A stretch of DNA of 64,000 bases from Streptomyces seoulensis (GTDB lineage: Bacteria; Actinomycetota; Actinomycetes; Streptomycetales; Streptomycetaceae). The notes below the pieces were generated by a model. That model did no database searches, had not been told where the DNA came from, and saw only the letters and a list, made by a program, of their open reading frames with translations. Shown here in pieces: positions 53,285 through 62,949 of this stretch (its first letter is position 1; every line of letters begins with the position of its first letter). The translations under genes and the position numbers were made by a program. The stretch is from the NCBI RefSeq assembly GCF_004328625.1, contig NZ_CP032229.1:3038001-3102000 (forward strand), in the 5' to 3' direction.

Positions 53285-54673
53285 CTAGGCCTGGGCGATC
53301 CCCCGCCAGCCCTCCGCGTCGACTCCACCGGGCACGGGAGCCCCCTCCTCGTACGGCTGACGCGTGAACACGAACGAGCCGAGGTCCAGGTGGCTCACCC
53401 TTCCGTCCGACCGCCGTACGGCCTCCAGCACCTCCCCGGCGTAGTAGCCCTCCAGCCCGGTCCAGGTGCCGTCACCGTTCGCCCGGAACCGGGTGCGGCG
53501 GCCGCCGCCGGCCAGCGGGCCCAGCGTGATGCCCTCGGCCAGGACCCGCAGGACGTAGGGGTGCGTGCCCCAGTACCAGGGCCCGGCCAACTCCAGCACC
53601 GCGGAATCGACTTCAGGCAGGGGGCGCCACGGTTCGGGAATGCGCGGTTCGGCCTCGGCGACGATGCGGACGAGGTCGGCGGCCACCACGCCGACCGCGG
53701 GGCCGCTGGTGCAGTTGGCCAGCACCACCGCCGCCACGTCGTCCGCCACGCTGAACGTGAGGGTGGCCACGAAACCCGGCAGCGAACCGGAGTGCCCGGC
53801 GAACAGCCGTCCGTCCCGGTGCTGGATCTGGAGCCCGAGACCGTACGTGGCGCCGTCCACCACGTCGGCGGGCTCGGCGGGTGCGGCGGGCGTGCGCATC
53901 TCCCGCACCGACTCGGCGCTCAGTACCCGGTCGTCCCCCTGCATCAGGAAGGCGGCGAAGCGGGCGAGGTCGCCCGTGGTGGACCAGAGCTGGCCGGCCG
54001 GGGCCATCAGGCCGAGGTCCTCCAGCGGCTCGGGCAGCAGCGCGTCGGCCCAGGGATGCACCGCCCAGCCGCCCGCGTGCGGCGCTTCGGGCTGGGCGCT
54101 GGTGCGGCGGAGCCCGAGGGGCAGGAGCACCTCGTCCCGCAGCACCTGCTCCCAGGGGGCGCCACGCAGTTCCGCCACCAGGGCGCCGAGCAGGGTGTAG
54201 CCGGGGTTGGAGTAGTGGTGGCGCCGGCCGGCCGGGTGCAGCAGGGGCTTCTCGCCGAGTACGTCACCCAGTGCGGGGCGCGTCGAGCCCGGGGTCCGTT
54301 CCCACCAGGGCGCGGGCGACTCGGCGGTCAACCCGGCGGTGTGCGCCAGCAGTTCGGCGATGGTCGCCTCTCCGGCGCCGGTGCCCGGCAGGTGCTTCTC
54401 CAGCGGGTCACCGAGGTCGAGCACGCCCTCGTCCCGCAGCCGTAGCACCAGGACGGCGGTGAAGGTCTTGGTGATGGAGCCGATCCGGTACTGCACGTCC
54501 TCGTCCGGCCCGTGCCCCTCCACCGAGGTCCGCGCTCCGTGCCACACCACCCGTCCCCCGCGCACGACCGCGGCCATGAGCGACGGCGCCCGCCCCTCGG
54601 CCTGCGCGACGGCGATCCGGTGCGTCAACGCCCGGCGCGTCACCGGAAGCAGCTCTTCGTCCCATGTCGTCAT
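53285..54673 (-). CDS. Serine hydrolase of the class C beta-lactamase / DD-peptidase family
   Basis: 462 residues from ATG 54673. Catalytic motifs are complete: SITK (nucleophile Ser, in GSITKTFTAVL, about residue 67), YSN (HYSNPGYTLLG) and HSG in place of KTG (AGHSGSLPGFV). A C-terminal beta domain of about 110 residues follows (about 350-462). There is no signal peptide, so unlike true beta-lactamases it should stay in the cytoplasm. Relatives act as esterases or D-aminopeptidases, so resistance should not be assumed. Confidence 0.88.
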   Translation of the reverse strand: MTTWDEELLPVTRRALTHRIAVAQAEGRAPSLMAAVVRGGRVVWHGARTSVEGHGPDEDVQYRIGSITKTFTAVLVLRLRDEGVLDLGDPLEKHLPGTGAGEATIAELLAHTAGLTAESPAPWWERTPGSTRPALGDVLGEKPLLHPAGRRHHYSNPGYTLLGALVAELRGAPWEQVLRDEVLLPLGLRRTSAQPEAPHAGGWAVHPWADALLPEPLEDLGLMAPAGQLWSTTGDLARFAAFLMQGDDRVLSAESVREMRTPAAPAEPADVVDGATYGLGLQIQHRDGRLFAGHSGSLPGFVATLTFSVADDVAAVVLANCTSGPAVGVVAADLVRIVAEAEPRIPEPWRPLPEVDSAVLELAGPWYWGTHPYVLRVLAEGITLGPLAGGGRRTRFRANGDGTWTGLEGYYAGEVLEAVRRSDGRVSHLDLGSFVFTRQPYEEGAPVPGGVDAEGWRGIAQA

Positions 54674-54734
54674 GTGCCCAGTCCACCTGCTGAGCCGGGT
54701 TACGTCGAATGCATTCGGCCGCCCAGCGCGCGGG

Positions 54735-56213
54735 TCAGGTCTGGGCCATGTCCACGAAGCGGGAGTAGTGGCCCTGGAAGGCGACGGTGATGGTGGCTGT
54801 TGGGCCGTTTCGGTGCTTGGCGACGATCAGGTCGGCCTCGCCCGCGCGGGGGGACTCCTTCTCGTAGGCGTCCTCGCGGTGCAGCAGGATGACCATGTCG
54901 GCGTCCTGCTCGATGGAGCCCGACTCACGCAGGTCGGAGACCATGGGCTTCTTGTCGGTGCGCTGCTCGGGACCACGGTTGAGCTGCGAGAGCGCGATGA
55001 CCGGGATCTCCAGCTCCTTGGCGAGCAGCTTGAGGTTACGGGACATGTCCGAGACCTCCTGCTGCCGGCTCTCGGCCCGCTTGGAGCCACCGGACTGCAT
55101 GAGCTGGAGGTAGTCGATGACGACCAGCTTCAGGTCGTTGCGCTGCTTGAGGCGGCGGCACTTCGCGCGGATCTCCATCATCGACAGGTTCGGGGAGTCG
55201 TCGATGTAGAGCGGCGCGGCCGACACGTCCGGCATCCGGCGGGCCAGGCGCGTCCAGTCCTCGTCGGTCATCGTGCCGGAGCGCATGTGGTGCAGGGCGA
55301 CCCGGGCCTCGGCGGACAGCAGACGCATGGCGATCTCGTTGCGGCCCATTTCGAGCGAGAAGACCACGCTGGGCAGGTTGTGCTTGATCGACGCGGCCCG
55401 CGCGAAGTCCAGTGCGAGCGTCGACTTACCCATGGCGGGGCGCGCCGCGATGACGATCATCTGGCCGGGGTGCAGGCCGTTGGTCAGCGAATCGAAGTCG
55501 GTGAACCCGGTGGGCACACCGGTCATCTCGCCGCTGCGCGAGCCGATCGCCTCGATCTCGTCGAGGGCGCCCTCCATGATGTCGCCGAGCGGCAGGTAGT
55601 CCTCGCTGGTGCGCTGCTCGGTGACCGCGTAGATCTCGGCCTGGGCGCTGTTGACGATCTCGTCGACGTCGCCGTCGGCCGCGTATCCCATCTGCGTGAT
55701 GCGGGTGCCGGCCTCCACCAGGCGGCGCAGGACGGCACGCTCGTGGACGATCTCCGCGTAGTACTCGGCGTTGGCCGCGGTCGGCACCGTCTGGACGAGG
55801 GTGTGCAGATAGGCGGCGCCGCCCACCTTGTTGATCTCGCCGCGTTTGGTGAGTTCGGCCGCGATGGTGATGGGGTCGGCCGGCTCGCCCTTGGCGTAGA
55901 TGTCGAGGATCGCCGTGTAGATCGTCTCGTGCGCCGGCTTGTAGAAGTCGTGGCCCTTGAGGATCTCGACCACGTCGGCGATGGCGTCCTTGGACAGCAG
56001 CATGCCGCCCAGCACGGACTGCTCGGCGTCCAGGTCCTGCGGCGGCACCCGTTCGAAGGCGGACCCGCCTTCCCAGCCGCCGTTCTCCTGGCCGCGCTCG
56101 TGCTGGTCGTCACGGCCGCCGCGGCCGGAGTCACCGCGGCGCCGGGAGGCGGGGAGACGATCGCTGGGACCGCTGTCGGCCCACGGATCGTCCAAGGGCT
56201 CGGAAATGCTCAC
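54735..56213 (-). CDS. dnaB: Replicative DNA helicase
   Basis: 492 residues from GTG 56213, about nine bases after GGAGGAGG; earlier in-frame codons have no site. A variable 55-residue N-terminal tail precedes the DnaB N-terminal domain (PPQDLDAEQSVLGGMLLS…) and RecA-like motor with Walker A ARPAMGKSTLA and Walker B LVVIDYLQLM, plus the arginine-finger region near RESGSIEQDAD. No intein is present. It unwinds DNA ahead of the fork. The upstream gap contains DnaA boxes. Confidence 0.97.
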   Translation of the reverse strand: MSISEPLDDPWADSGPSDRLPASRRRGDSGRGGRDDQHERGQENGGWEGGSAFERVPPQDLDAEQSVLGGMLLSKDAIADVVEILKGHDFYKPAHETIYTAILDIYAKGEPADPITIAAELTKRGEINKVGGAAYLHTLVQTVPTAANAEYYAEIVHERAVLRRLVEAGTRITQMGYAADGDVDEIVNSAQAEIYAVTEQRTSEDYLPLGDIMEGALDEIEAIGSRSGEMTGVPTGFTDFDSLTNGLHPGQMIVIAARPAMGKSTLALDFARAASIKHNLPSVVFSLEMGRNEIAMRLLSAEARVALHHMRSGTMTDEDWTRLARRMPDVSAAPLYIDDSPNLSMMEIRAKCRRLKQRNDLKLVVIDYLQLMQSGGSKRAESRQQEVSDMSRNLKLLAKELEIPVIALSQLNRGPEQRTDKKPMVSDLRESGSIEQDADMVILLHREDAYEKESPRAGEADLIVAKHRNGPTATITVAFQGHYSRFVDMAQT

Positions 56214-56636
56214 CGAGCCACCTCCTCCCGTCCGCCGGAGCGGACCTCGCCATGCCCTCTGTTCTACGGCACGGCACTGACAAAATAAGAGGCCCAACTC
56301 CGCTTCCGGCGCGTCGGATATGTGACGTTTCCACGGCCGGGAGAGGGAGCGGGCGCCGGACCACGGTAGGCCCCCCGGCACCGTCAGCCAATCTGGTTAT
56401 CCACAGGCCATGTGGACGACGGTCCATATGCTGTGGAGAACTCCCCGAAACCTGTGCACGACCCGGTGGACAGCCCTGTGAACAAGACCTCGCCCTTCCC
56501 GACAGGACGGCACTGACCTGCATCTTTGTCACACACCGGCTGTGCAGAAGAAAAACTTTCCCAGTCGGACCAAGATCAGCTCGAACGCCGCACGAAACCT
56601 TGCGCCCCGGAAACGAAAGTAAGGGTCAGAAGGCAG
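56214..56636. promoter_or_regulatory. dnaB upstream region with DnaA-box cluster
   Basis: Three boxes lie in 44 bases: TTATCCACA (56397-56405), TGTGGACGA (56411-56419) and TGTGGAGAA (56432-56440), all fitting the Streptomyces consensus with TCCACA core. Several looser TGTGNACNA copies follow to about 56490. The dnaB transcript start must lie on the left side of this region. No gene was seen in the gap. Confidence 0.6.
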
Positions 56637-56674
56637 TTGTATCTCTTACCTGTGGACGATTAGATTGATGCGCA
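56637..56674 (+). promoter_or_regulatory. Leaderless promoter of MATE gene with embedded DnaA box
   Basis: TTGTAT (56637-56642) and TAGATT (56661-56666) are 18 bases apart; ATG 56674 lies seven bases past the -10, so transcription should start at the initiation codon. TGTGGACGA (56651-56659), a DnaA box, fills the spacer. Confidence 0.65.
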
Positions 56675-58011
56675 TGACACAGGCTCCCGCGATCCCCAAG
56701 GCCACCCGGCGGCGTCACGACCGGGAGATCGTGGCGCTCGCCGTTCCGGCCTTCGGCGCACTGGTCGCCGAGCCCCTCTTCGTCATGGCCGACAGCGCGA
56801 TCGTCGGCCATCTCGGCACCGCGCAGCTCGCCGGCCTCGGCGTGGCCTCCGCCCTCCTCACCACCGCGGTGAGCATCTTCGTCTTCCTCGCCTACGCCAC
56901 CACGGCGGCCGTCGCCCGCCGGGTCGGCGCGGGTGACCTGCGGGCCGCGATCCGTCAGGGCATGGACGGCATCTGGCTGGCCCTGCTCATCGGCGCCGCC
57001 GTCATCGCCGTCGTCGTCCCCCTCGCCCCCGGCATCGTGGACCTCTTCGGCGCCTCCGCCACCGCCGCGCCCTACGCCACCACCTATCTGCGTATCTCCG
57101 CCCTCGGCATCCCGGCCATGCTGGCCGTCCTGGCCGCCACCGGCGTGCTGCGGGGACTCCAGAACACCCGGACCCCGCTGTACGTGGCGATCGGAGGCTT
57201 CATCGCCAACGCCGCCCTGAACGCGGTACTCGTCTACGGCGCCGGGCTCGGCATCGCCGGGTCCGCCTGGGGCACCGTGATCGCGCAGTGCGGGATGGCC
57301 GCGGTCTATCTCTGGGTGGTCGTCCGGGGTGCGCGCCGCCACGGGGCCTCTCTCCGGCCGGACCTCGCCGGCATCCGCGCCTCGGCGCAGGCAGGCGTGC
57401 CGCTGCTGGTGCGCACGCTGTCCCTGCGGGCCATCCTCATGATCGCCACCGCGATGGCGGCCCGGCTCGGGGACGCGGACATCGCCGCCCATCAGATCGT
57501 GCTGTCCCTGTGGAGCCTGCTGGCCTTCGCCCTGGACGCGATCGCCATCGCCGGACAGGCGATCATCGGCCGCTATCTCGGCGCCGACGACGCACCCGGC
57601 GCCCGTGCGGCCTGCCGCCGCATGGTGCAGTGGGGCATCGCCACCGGAGTCGTCCTCGGTCTGCTGGTGGTGGCCGCGCGACCGCTCTTCCTGCCGCTGT
57701 TCACCAGTGACGCCGGGGTCAAGGACGTGGCACTGCCGGCGCTGCTGGTGGTGGCCCTCTCCCAGCCCATCTGCGGCATCGTCTTCGTCCTGGACGGCGT
57801 GCTGATGGGTGCCGGTGACGGCCCCTATCTGGCCTGGGCCATGGTGGTCACCCTGGCGGTGTTCGCCCCGGTCGCGCTGCTCGTGCCGACGCTGGGCGGC
57901 GGTCTCACCGCGATCTGGGCAGCCATGACGCTGATGATGACGGTGCGGATGGTGACCCTCTGGCTGCGCGCCCGCTCCGGCCGCTGGATCGTGACGGGCG
58001 CGACCCGCTGA
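56674..58011 (+). CDS. MATE family efflux transporter
   Basis: 445 residues from ATG 56674, favoured over ATG 56668 because the promoter positions the transcript start there. Twelve hydrophobic helices in two similar halves; the first begins EIVALAVPAFGALVAEPLFVMADSA in outline, the hallmark of the DinF-like MATE branch, and LAGLGVASALLTT follows. It would export cationic drugs or metabolites with Na+ or H+. A perfect parS site begins three bases after the stop. Confidence 0.93.
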   Translation: MTQAPAIPKATRRRHDREIVALAVPAFGALVAEPLFVMADSAIVGHLGTAQLAGLGVASALLTTAVSIFVFLAYATTAAVARRVGAGDLRAAIRQGMDGIWLALLIGAAVIAVVVPLAPGIVDLFGASATAAPYATTYLRISALGIPAMLAVLAATGVLRGLQNTRTPLYVAIGGFIANAALNAVLVYGAGLGIAGSAWGTVIAQCGMAAVYLWVVVRGARRHGASLRPDLAGIRASAQAGVPLLVRTLSLRAILMIATAMAARLGDADIAAHQIVLSLWSLLAFALDAIAIAGQAIIGRYLGADDAPGARAACRRMVQWGIATGVVLGLLVVAARPLFLPLFTSDAGVKDVALPALLVVALSQPICGIVFVLDGVLMGAGDGPYLAWAMVVTLAVFAPVALLVPTLGGGLTAIWAAMTLMMTVRMVTLWLRARSGRWIVTGATR

Positions 58012-58013
58012 CC

Positions 58014-58027
58014 GTTTCACGTGAAAC
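58014..58027. other. parS site after MATE gene
   Basis: Perfect GTTTCACGTGAAAC, two bases beyond the stop codon of the MATE gene. Confidence 0.85.
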
Positions 58028-58094
58028 GTGCCCAGTTCACAGCGCCCGGTGCCCGGTGCCTCCACGAGCCGGCCAGGCCCTGAGCGCATGAGAA

Positions 58095-58126
58095 AGGGGC
58101 CGCATCCTCGAAAGGATGCGGCCCCT
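58095..58126. terminator. Terminator of the ribosomal operon
   Basis: AGGGGCCGCATCCT (58095-58108) and AGGATGCGGCCCCT (58113-58126) form a perfect 14-bp stem on a CGAA tetraloop, between the convergent MATE and rplI genes. Confidence 0.9.
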
Positions 58127-58159
58127 CACCAGCTCATACGAGCCGAGCGGTCACGGCGA

Positions 58160-58606
58160 TCAGGCCGCGACGACCTCGAGGGTCACCTTGGCGGCAACCT
58201 CGGGGTGCAGACGCACGGACGTCTCGTAGGCGCCCAGGGTCTTGATCGGAGCGGTCAGCTCGATGCGGCGCTTGTCGACCTCGGGGCCACCGGAAGCCTT
58301 GATCGCGGAAGCGATGTCGGCCGGGGTGACGGAACCGAAGAGACGACCGGCGTCGCCGGAGCGGACGGCCAGACGGACCTTGACACCCTCGAGCTGGCCC
58401 TTGATCTGGTTGGCCTGCTCGATGGTCTGGATCTCGTGGATCTTGCGGGCGCGACGGATCTGCGCCACGTCCTGCTCGCCACCCTTGGTCCAGCGGATAG
58501 CGAACTTCCGCGGGATCAGGTAGTTGCGGGCGTACCCGTCCTTGACGTCGACGACCTCGCCGGCGGCACCGAGGCCGGAGACCTCGTGGGTGAGGATGAT
58601 CTTCAT
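58160..58606 (-). CDS. rplI: 50S ribosomal protein L9
   Basis: 148 residues from ATG 58606. The N-terminal RNA-binding domain starts [19 protein letters not shown] with [13 protein letters not shown], followed by the long connecting helix (about 41-75) and the C-terminal domain. Last gene of rpsF-ssb-rpsR-rplI, 17 bases after rpsR. Confidence 0.97.
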   Translation of the reverse strand: MKIILTHEVSGLGAAGEVVDVKDGYARNYLIPRKFAIRWTKGGEQDVAQIRRARKIHEIQTIEQANQIKGQLEGVKVRLAVRSGDAGRLFGSVTPADIASAIKASGGPEVDKRRIELTAPIKTLGAYETSVRLHPEVAAKVTLEVVAA

Positions 58607-58623
58607 GTGTAGGTCACCCTTCC

Positions 58624-58860
58624 TTAGCGCGCGGTGGACGTGTAGGGCAGCAGCGCCATCTCACGGCTGTTCTTGACGGCCGTGGCGACGTCACGCTGGT
58701 GCTGCGTGCAGTTGCCGGTCACGCGGCGGGCACGGATCTTGCCGCGGTCGGAAATGAACTTCCGCAGCATGTTCGTGTCCTTGTAGTCCACGTACGTGAC
58801 CTTGTCCTTGCAGAAAGCGCAGACCTTCTTCTTAGGCTTGCGCACAGGCGGCTTCGCCAT
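58624..58860 (-). CDS. rpsR: 30S ribosomal protein S18, zinc-binding form
   Basis: 78 residues from ATG 58860. The body is standard S18 ([20 protein letters not shown]). CAFCKDK near the start and GNCTQHQ later supply Cys/His zinc ligands, so this is the C+ paralogue. Streptomyces often also carry a zinc-free copy under Zur control elsewhere, which would make this the zinc-replete version. Confidence 0.96.
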   Translation of the reverse strand: MAKPPVRKPKKKVCAFCKDKVTYVDYKDTNMLRKFISDRGKIRARRVTGNCTQHQRDVATAVKNSREMALLPYTSTAR

Positions 58861-58900
58861 GGTGTTTCTCCTGTGTGATCAAGAAGTGGGATGCGAGCCC

Positions 58901-59491
58901 TTAGAAGGGGGGCTCGTCCGAGTAGCCGCCACCGCTGCCGCCGGAGCCGGAACCGCCGCCCCAGCCGCCGCCACCCTGGTTGCCACCGGCGGGAGCGCCG
59001 GAAGCCCACGGGTCGTCGGCCTGGGCACCGCCCTGGTTGCCGCCGCCGGAGCCACCGCCCCAGCCGCCACCACCCTGGCCCTGGTTGCCACCGCCGCCGT
59101 AACCGCCCTGGCCGCCGCGGGCGCCGCCGGAGGTCTTGGTGACCTTCGCCGTCGCGTTGCGCAGGCTGGGGCCGACTTCCTCGACGTCCAGCTCGTAGAC
59201 CGTGCGCTTGACACCCTCGCGGTCCTCGTACGACCGCTGCTTCAGCCGGCCCTGCACGATGACGCGCATGCCTCGCTGGAGCGACTCCGCGACGTTCTCC
59301 GCCGCTTGACGCCAGACCGAGCAGGTCAGGAACAGGCTCTCGCCGTCCTTCCACTCATTGGTCTGCCGGTCGAAGGTGCGGGGAGTGGACGCGACGCGGA
59401 ACTTTGCGACCGCCGCACCGGAAGGGGTGAAGCGCAGCTCGGGGTCGTCGACAAGATTGCCGACGACCGTGATGACGGTCTCGCCTGCCAT
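58901..59491 (-). CDS. ssb: Single-stranded DNA-binding protein
   Basis: 196 residues from ATG 59491. The OB fold covers about 1-115 ([20 protein letters not shown] at the start). A glycine-rich, Gln/Asn-containing linker with repeated [14 protein letters not shown] units (about 118-190) leads to the acidic tip DEPPF that recruits partner proteins. This is the main SSB (SsbA). It sits between rpsF and rpsR, the usual bacterial arrangement. Confidence 0.97.
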   Translation of the reverse strand: MAGETVITVVGNLVDDPELRFTPSGAAVAKFRVASTPRTFDRQTNEWKDGESLFLTCSVWRQAAENVAESLQRGMRVIVQGRLKQRSYEDREGVKRTVYELDVEEVGPSLRNATAKVTKTSGGARGGQGGYGGGGNQGQGGGGWGGGSGGGNQGGAQADDPWASGAPAGGNQGGGGWGGGSGSGGSGGGYSDEPPF

Positions 59492-59568
59492 GGGGAACCT
59501 CTCGGCGGGATTGCTCTGGCTGCTTGGTTGCTGCTACTCGAATCCCGAGATCAGCTGAGCGGAAAAGC

Positions 59569-59859
59569 TCAGTGCATCTCGGGGCGGAGGACCTTGGTCC
59601 GGAGGACCGACTCGTTCAGGTTCATCTGGCGGTCGAGCTCCTTGACGACCGCAGGCTCGGCCTGCAGGTCGATGACCGAGTAGATGCCCTCAGGCTTCTT
59701 CTTGATCTCGTACGAGAGACGACGACGGCCCCAGGTGTCGACCTTTTCCACCTTGCCGCCGCCATCGCGGACGACAGAGAGGAAGTTCTCGATCAGCGGG
59801 GAGACAGAACGCTCCTCGAGATCGGGGTCGAGGATGACCATCACCTCGTAGTGACGCAT
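59569..59859 (-). CDS. rpsF: 30S ribosomal protein S6
   Basis: 96 residues from ATG 59859, preceded by AAAGGAGGTGG. The sequence is standard S6: [17 protein letters not shown] at the start and [17 protein letters not shown] in the middle. S6 binds 16S rRNA as a dimer with S18, encoded two genes on. First gene of the operon; its promoter should lie in the 273-base gap to the right, where CCGTCCACA near 59973 fits a single weak DnaA box. Confidence 0.97.
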   Translation of the reverse strand: MRHYEVMVILDPDLEERSVSPLIENFLSVVRDGGGKVEKVDTWGRRRLSYEIKKKPEGIYSVIDLQAEPAVVKELDRQMNLNESVLRTKVLRPEMH

Positions 59860-60132
59860 GTGGAACCCACCTCCTTTGGACTCAGCGGCCACGGTCGTTC
59901 CGTGGCAGGAGGGTCGTGATGCGTACGCAACGGTATCGGCCGCCACTGACAATCGAAGGTTCCGCGAGAACCGTCCACAGTGGGCCGCCACGGGCCAGGG
60001 CAGACACCGGTGCAGACGTTACAGACTACCCGCCCACCCGCTTCCGGTTGAAATCCGGCCCGGGGAGCCCGCAATCTGTACACATCGGGTGTGTAGGGCG
60101 CTACAGTGCGCCGCGATCCGCAGGAGGTCCTC

Positions 60133-60450
60133 ATGACCCAGGCATTGCGACCGACCACCGCCGGCTCCCTCTTGGCCAGTGACGGCAAGCCCCATCCCCT
60201 CCAGGACACCCTGACGGTGGTGACGCTCGTCCTGGGTCTGCTGGCCTTCGTCACCTGCTTCATCGACGGCCTCCACCTGGTGGCCTCCTGGGCCGGCCTG
60301 ATCGGCCTGATCACCGGTGCCTACGGGCAGTGGATCTCGATCACCACCCGGGAGCGCTTCGGCCTGATCATCGGGCTCGGTGCCTCCGGGGTCGGCTTCC
60401 TCATCGGCATGGCCAACGGCGGCCTGTTCGGCGGTCTCATCGGCGGCTGA
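60133..60450 (+). CDS. Small integral membrane protein
   Basis: 105 residues from ATG 60133, with CAGGAGG seven bases upstream. A polar start of about 28 residues is followed by helices at about 30-50, 53-70 and 80-100; the last ends in a Gly-rich stretch, GGLFGGLIGG. It is conserved in Streptomyces next to the rpsF operon but has no known function. femX follows 182 bases later on the same strand. Confidence 0.8.
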   Translation: MTQALRPTTAGSLLASDGKPHPLQDTLTVVTLVLGLLAFVTCFIDGLHLVASWAGLIGLITGAYGQWISITTRERFGLIIGLGASGVGFLIGMANGGLFGGLIGG

Positions 60451-60632
60451 CCCCACCCGGCCGCCCGTTCGCGACGGCAGCACGAGCACCTGGAACGTTC
60501 CGGTCCGCCGACGGGCCGGAACACCGGTGCCGCACGCCCCATTCGGGGCGCTCGCAGGGCGCAGTAGGCTTCGGCGCGAGAGCCGGAGCCCCTGATCCCA
60601 TGGGGACACACCAGCCCGAGGAGCGCCCCGAC

Positions 60633-61754
60633 ATGAGTCTGACCCTGAGGACCATCAGCCGCGAGCAGCATCTGGCATACATCCAGAGCCTGCCGTCGGC
60701 CAGTCACATGCAGGTCCCCGCATGGGCCGACGTGAAGGCGGAGTGGCGTTCGGAGAGCCTCGGCTGGTTCGACGAGCGCACCGGTGACATGGTCGGCGCC
60801 GGTCTGGTCCTCTACCGCCAGCTCCCCAAGATCAAGCGCTACCTCGCCTACCTCCCCGAGGGTCCGGTCATCAACTGGTTCTCCCCGAACCTGGAGGACT
60901 GGCTCCAGCCGATGCTGGCCCACCTCAAGCAGCAGGGCGCGTTCTCGGTCAAGATGGGCCCGCCGGTGATCATCCGCCGCTGGAACGCGGAGACCATCAA
61001 GAAGGGCATCCAGAGCCCGGACGTGAAGCGGCTGCGCGACATGGAGGCCGACTTCATCGAGCCGCGCGCCTTCGAAGTGGCCGACAAGCTGCGCCGCATG
61101 GGCTGGCAGCAGGGCGAGGACGGCGGCGCCGGCTTCGGCGACGTCCAGCCGCGCTACGTCTTCCAGGTCCCGCTGGCCAACCGCTCGCTGGAAGAGGTGC
61201 ACAAGCAGTTCAACCAGCTCTGGCGGCGCAACATCAAGAAGGCCGAGAAGGCCGGCGTCGAGGTCGTCCAGGGCGGTTACCAGGACCTGGAGGAGTGGCA
61301 GCGGCTCTACGAGATCACCGCGGTCCGCGACCACTTCCGCCCGCGCCCCCTGTCGTACTTCCAGCGCATGTGGACGGCCCTCAACACCGAGGACCCCAAC
61401 CGCATGCGGCTGTACTTCGCCCGCCACAACGGCGTGAACCTGTCGGCGGCCACCATGCTGATCGTCGGCGGCCACGTCTGGTACTCCTACGGCGCCTCCG
61501 ACAACATCGGCCGCGAGGTACGCCCGTCCAACGCCATGCAGTGGCGGATGCTGCGCGACGCCTACGCGCTCGGCGGCACGGTCTACGACCTGCGCGGCAT
61601 CTCCGACTCGCTGGACGAGACGGACCACCTGTTCGGCCTGATCCAGTTCAAGGTCGGCACCGGCGGCCAGGCGGCCGAGTACCTCGGCGAGTGGGACTTC
61701 CCGCTGAACAAGCTGCTGCACAAGGCGCTCGACATCTACATGTCGCGGCGCTGA
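60633..61754 (+). CDS. femX: FemX: lipid II glycyltransferase (FemABX family)
   Basis: 373 residues from ATG 60633. Two GNAT-like FemABX domains: NRSLEEVHKQFNQLWRRNIKKAEKAGV in outline is the signature of the second, with DLRGISDSLDE near the end. In Streptomyces FemX adds the first glycine to the lysine-type position (LL-diaminopimelate) of lipid II, using glycyl-tRNA, and is essential in species with a glycine cross-bridge. The alanine-racemase-like gene 135 bases downstream supports a cell-wall unit. Confidence 0.92.
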   Translation: MSLTLRTISREQHLAYIQSLPSASHMQVPAWADVKAEWRSESLGWFDERTGDMVGAGLVLYRQLPKIKRYLAYLPEGPVINWFSPNLEDWLQPMLAHLKQQGAFSVKMGPPVIIRRWNAETIKKGIQSPDVKRLRDMEADFIEPRAFEVADKLRRMGWQQGEDGGAGFGDVQPRYVFQVPLANRSLEEVHKQFNQLWRRNIKKAEKAGVEVVQGGYQDLEEWQRLYEITAVRDHFRPRPLSYFQRMWTALNTEDPNRMRLYFARHNGVNLSAATMLIVGGHVWYSYGASDNIGREVRPSNAMQWRMLRDAYALGGTVYDLRGISDSLDETDHLFGLIQFKVGTGGQAAEYLGEWDFPLNKLLHKALDIYMSRR

Positions 61755-61889
61755 GCCGCGGGCGGCCGTCCGTCCCGGCTTCTGGTTCCATAGCCTTCAC
61801 AAGACTTCACCGTCACGCGTCCCCGTCCACCCCCTCGGGGACGTCCCTCTGCATCCACCGCAGCCACGAGAAAGGTTCCGGGTCCGGCC

Positions 61890-62921
61890 ATGGCGCTCAC
61901 GCTCTACGTCGACACCGCGCGCTGGCGTGCGCACCACAAGCACGTGCAGGAGCAGTTCCCGGGACTCGTCCCGGTCTGCAAGGGCAACGGCTACGGCTTC
62001 GGTCACGAACGGCTCGCGGAGGAGGCCACCCGGCTGGGCTCCGACATGCTGGCCGTCGGCACCACCTACGAGGCCGCGCGCATCAAGGACTGGTTCAGCG
62101 GCGACCTGCTCGTGCTGACGCCGTACCGACGCGGCGAGGAACCGGTGCCGCTGCCGGACCGGGTGGTCCGCTCGGTGTCGTCGGTCGACGGCGTGTACGG
62201 GCTGGTGGGTGCCCGTGTCGTCATCGAGGTGATGTCCTCGATGAAGCGGCACGGCATCAGCGAGCAGGACCTGCCGCAGCTGCACCAGGCCATAGAGAAC
62301 GTCCGCCTGGAGGGCTTCGCCATCCACCTGCCGCTGGACCGCACCGACGGCTCGGACGCCGTCGAGGAGGTCATCGGGTGGATGGACCGGCTGCGCGCGG
62401 CCAGGCTGCCGCTGCACACGATGTTCGTCAGCCACCTCAAGGCCGATGAACTGATCCGGCTCCAGCAGCAGTTCCCGCAGACCCGTTTCCGCGCCCGGAT
62501 CGGCACCCGGCTGTGGCTGGGCGACCACGACGCCACCGAGTACCGCGGAGCCGTCCTGGACGTCACGAAGGTGACCAAGGGCGACCGCTTCGGCTACCGG
62601 CAGCAGAAGGCGGCCTCGGACGGCTTCCTGGTGGTCGTGGCGGGCGGAACGTCGCACGGGGTGGGCCTGGAGGCCCCGAAGGCCCTGCACGGCGTCATGC
62701 CGCGCGCCAAGGGCGTGGCACGGGCCGGCCTCGCCACGGTGAACCGGAACCTCGCGCCGTTCGTCTGGGGCGGCAAGCAGCGCTGGTTCGCCGAGCCGCC
62801 GCACATGCAGGTGTCGATCCTGTTCGTCCCCTCCGACGCTCCCGAGCCGAAGGTCGGCGACGAGCTGGTGGCCCATCTGCGGCACACCACCACGACGTTC
62901 GACCGGATCGTGGACCGCTAG
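61890..62921 (+). CDS. Alanine-racemase-like PLP enzyme
   Basis: 343 residues from ATG 61890, 13 bases after AGAAAGG. The N-terminal PLP barrel has the lysine in PVCKGNGYGFG (residues about 29-39), slightly altered from AVVKANAYGHG, and RIGTRLWLGD for phosphate binding. The C-terminal beta domain (about 225-343) is short and diverged. Streptomyces have a canonical alr elsewhere, so this paralogue may be a racemase of different specificity or a non-racemising relative. The adjacent femX suggests a cell-wall role. Confidence 0.82.
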   Translation: MALTLYVDTARWRAHHKHVQEQFPGLVPVCKGNGYGFGHERLAEEATRLGSDMLAVGTTYEAARIKDWFSGDLLVLTPYRRGEEPVPLPDRVVRSVSSVDGVYGLVGARVVIEVMSSMKRHGISEQDLPQLHQAIENVRLEGFAIHLPLDRTDGSDAVEEVIGWMDRLRAARLPLHTMFVSHLKADELIRLQQQFPQTRFRARIGTRLWLGDHDATEYRGAVLDVTKVTKGDRFGYRQQKAASDGFLVVVAGGTSHGVGLEAPKALHGVMPRAKGVARAGLATVNRNLAPFVWGGKQRWFAEPPHMQVSILFVPSDAPEPKVGDELVAHLRHTTTTFDRIVDR

Positions 62922-62949
62922 GACCACCGGAGCGCACTGGAACGAAGGG

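Noticed and set aside
53285..54673. Antibiotic resistance beta-lactamase
   Set aside because: No signal peptide and HSG in place of KTG; the broad serine-hydrolase family is a better fit.
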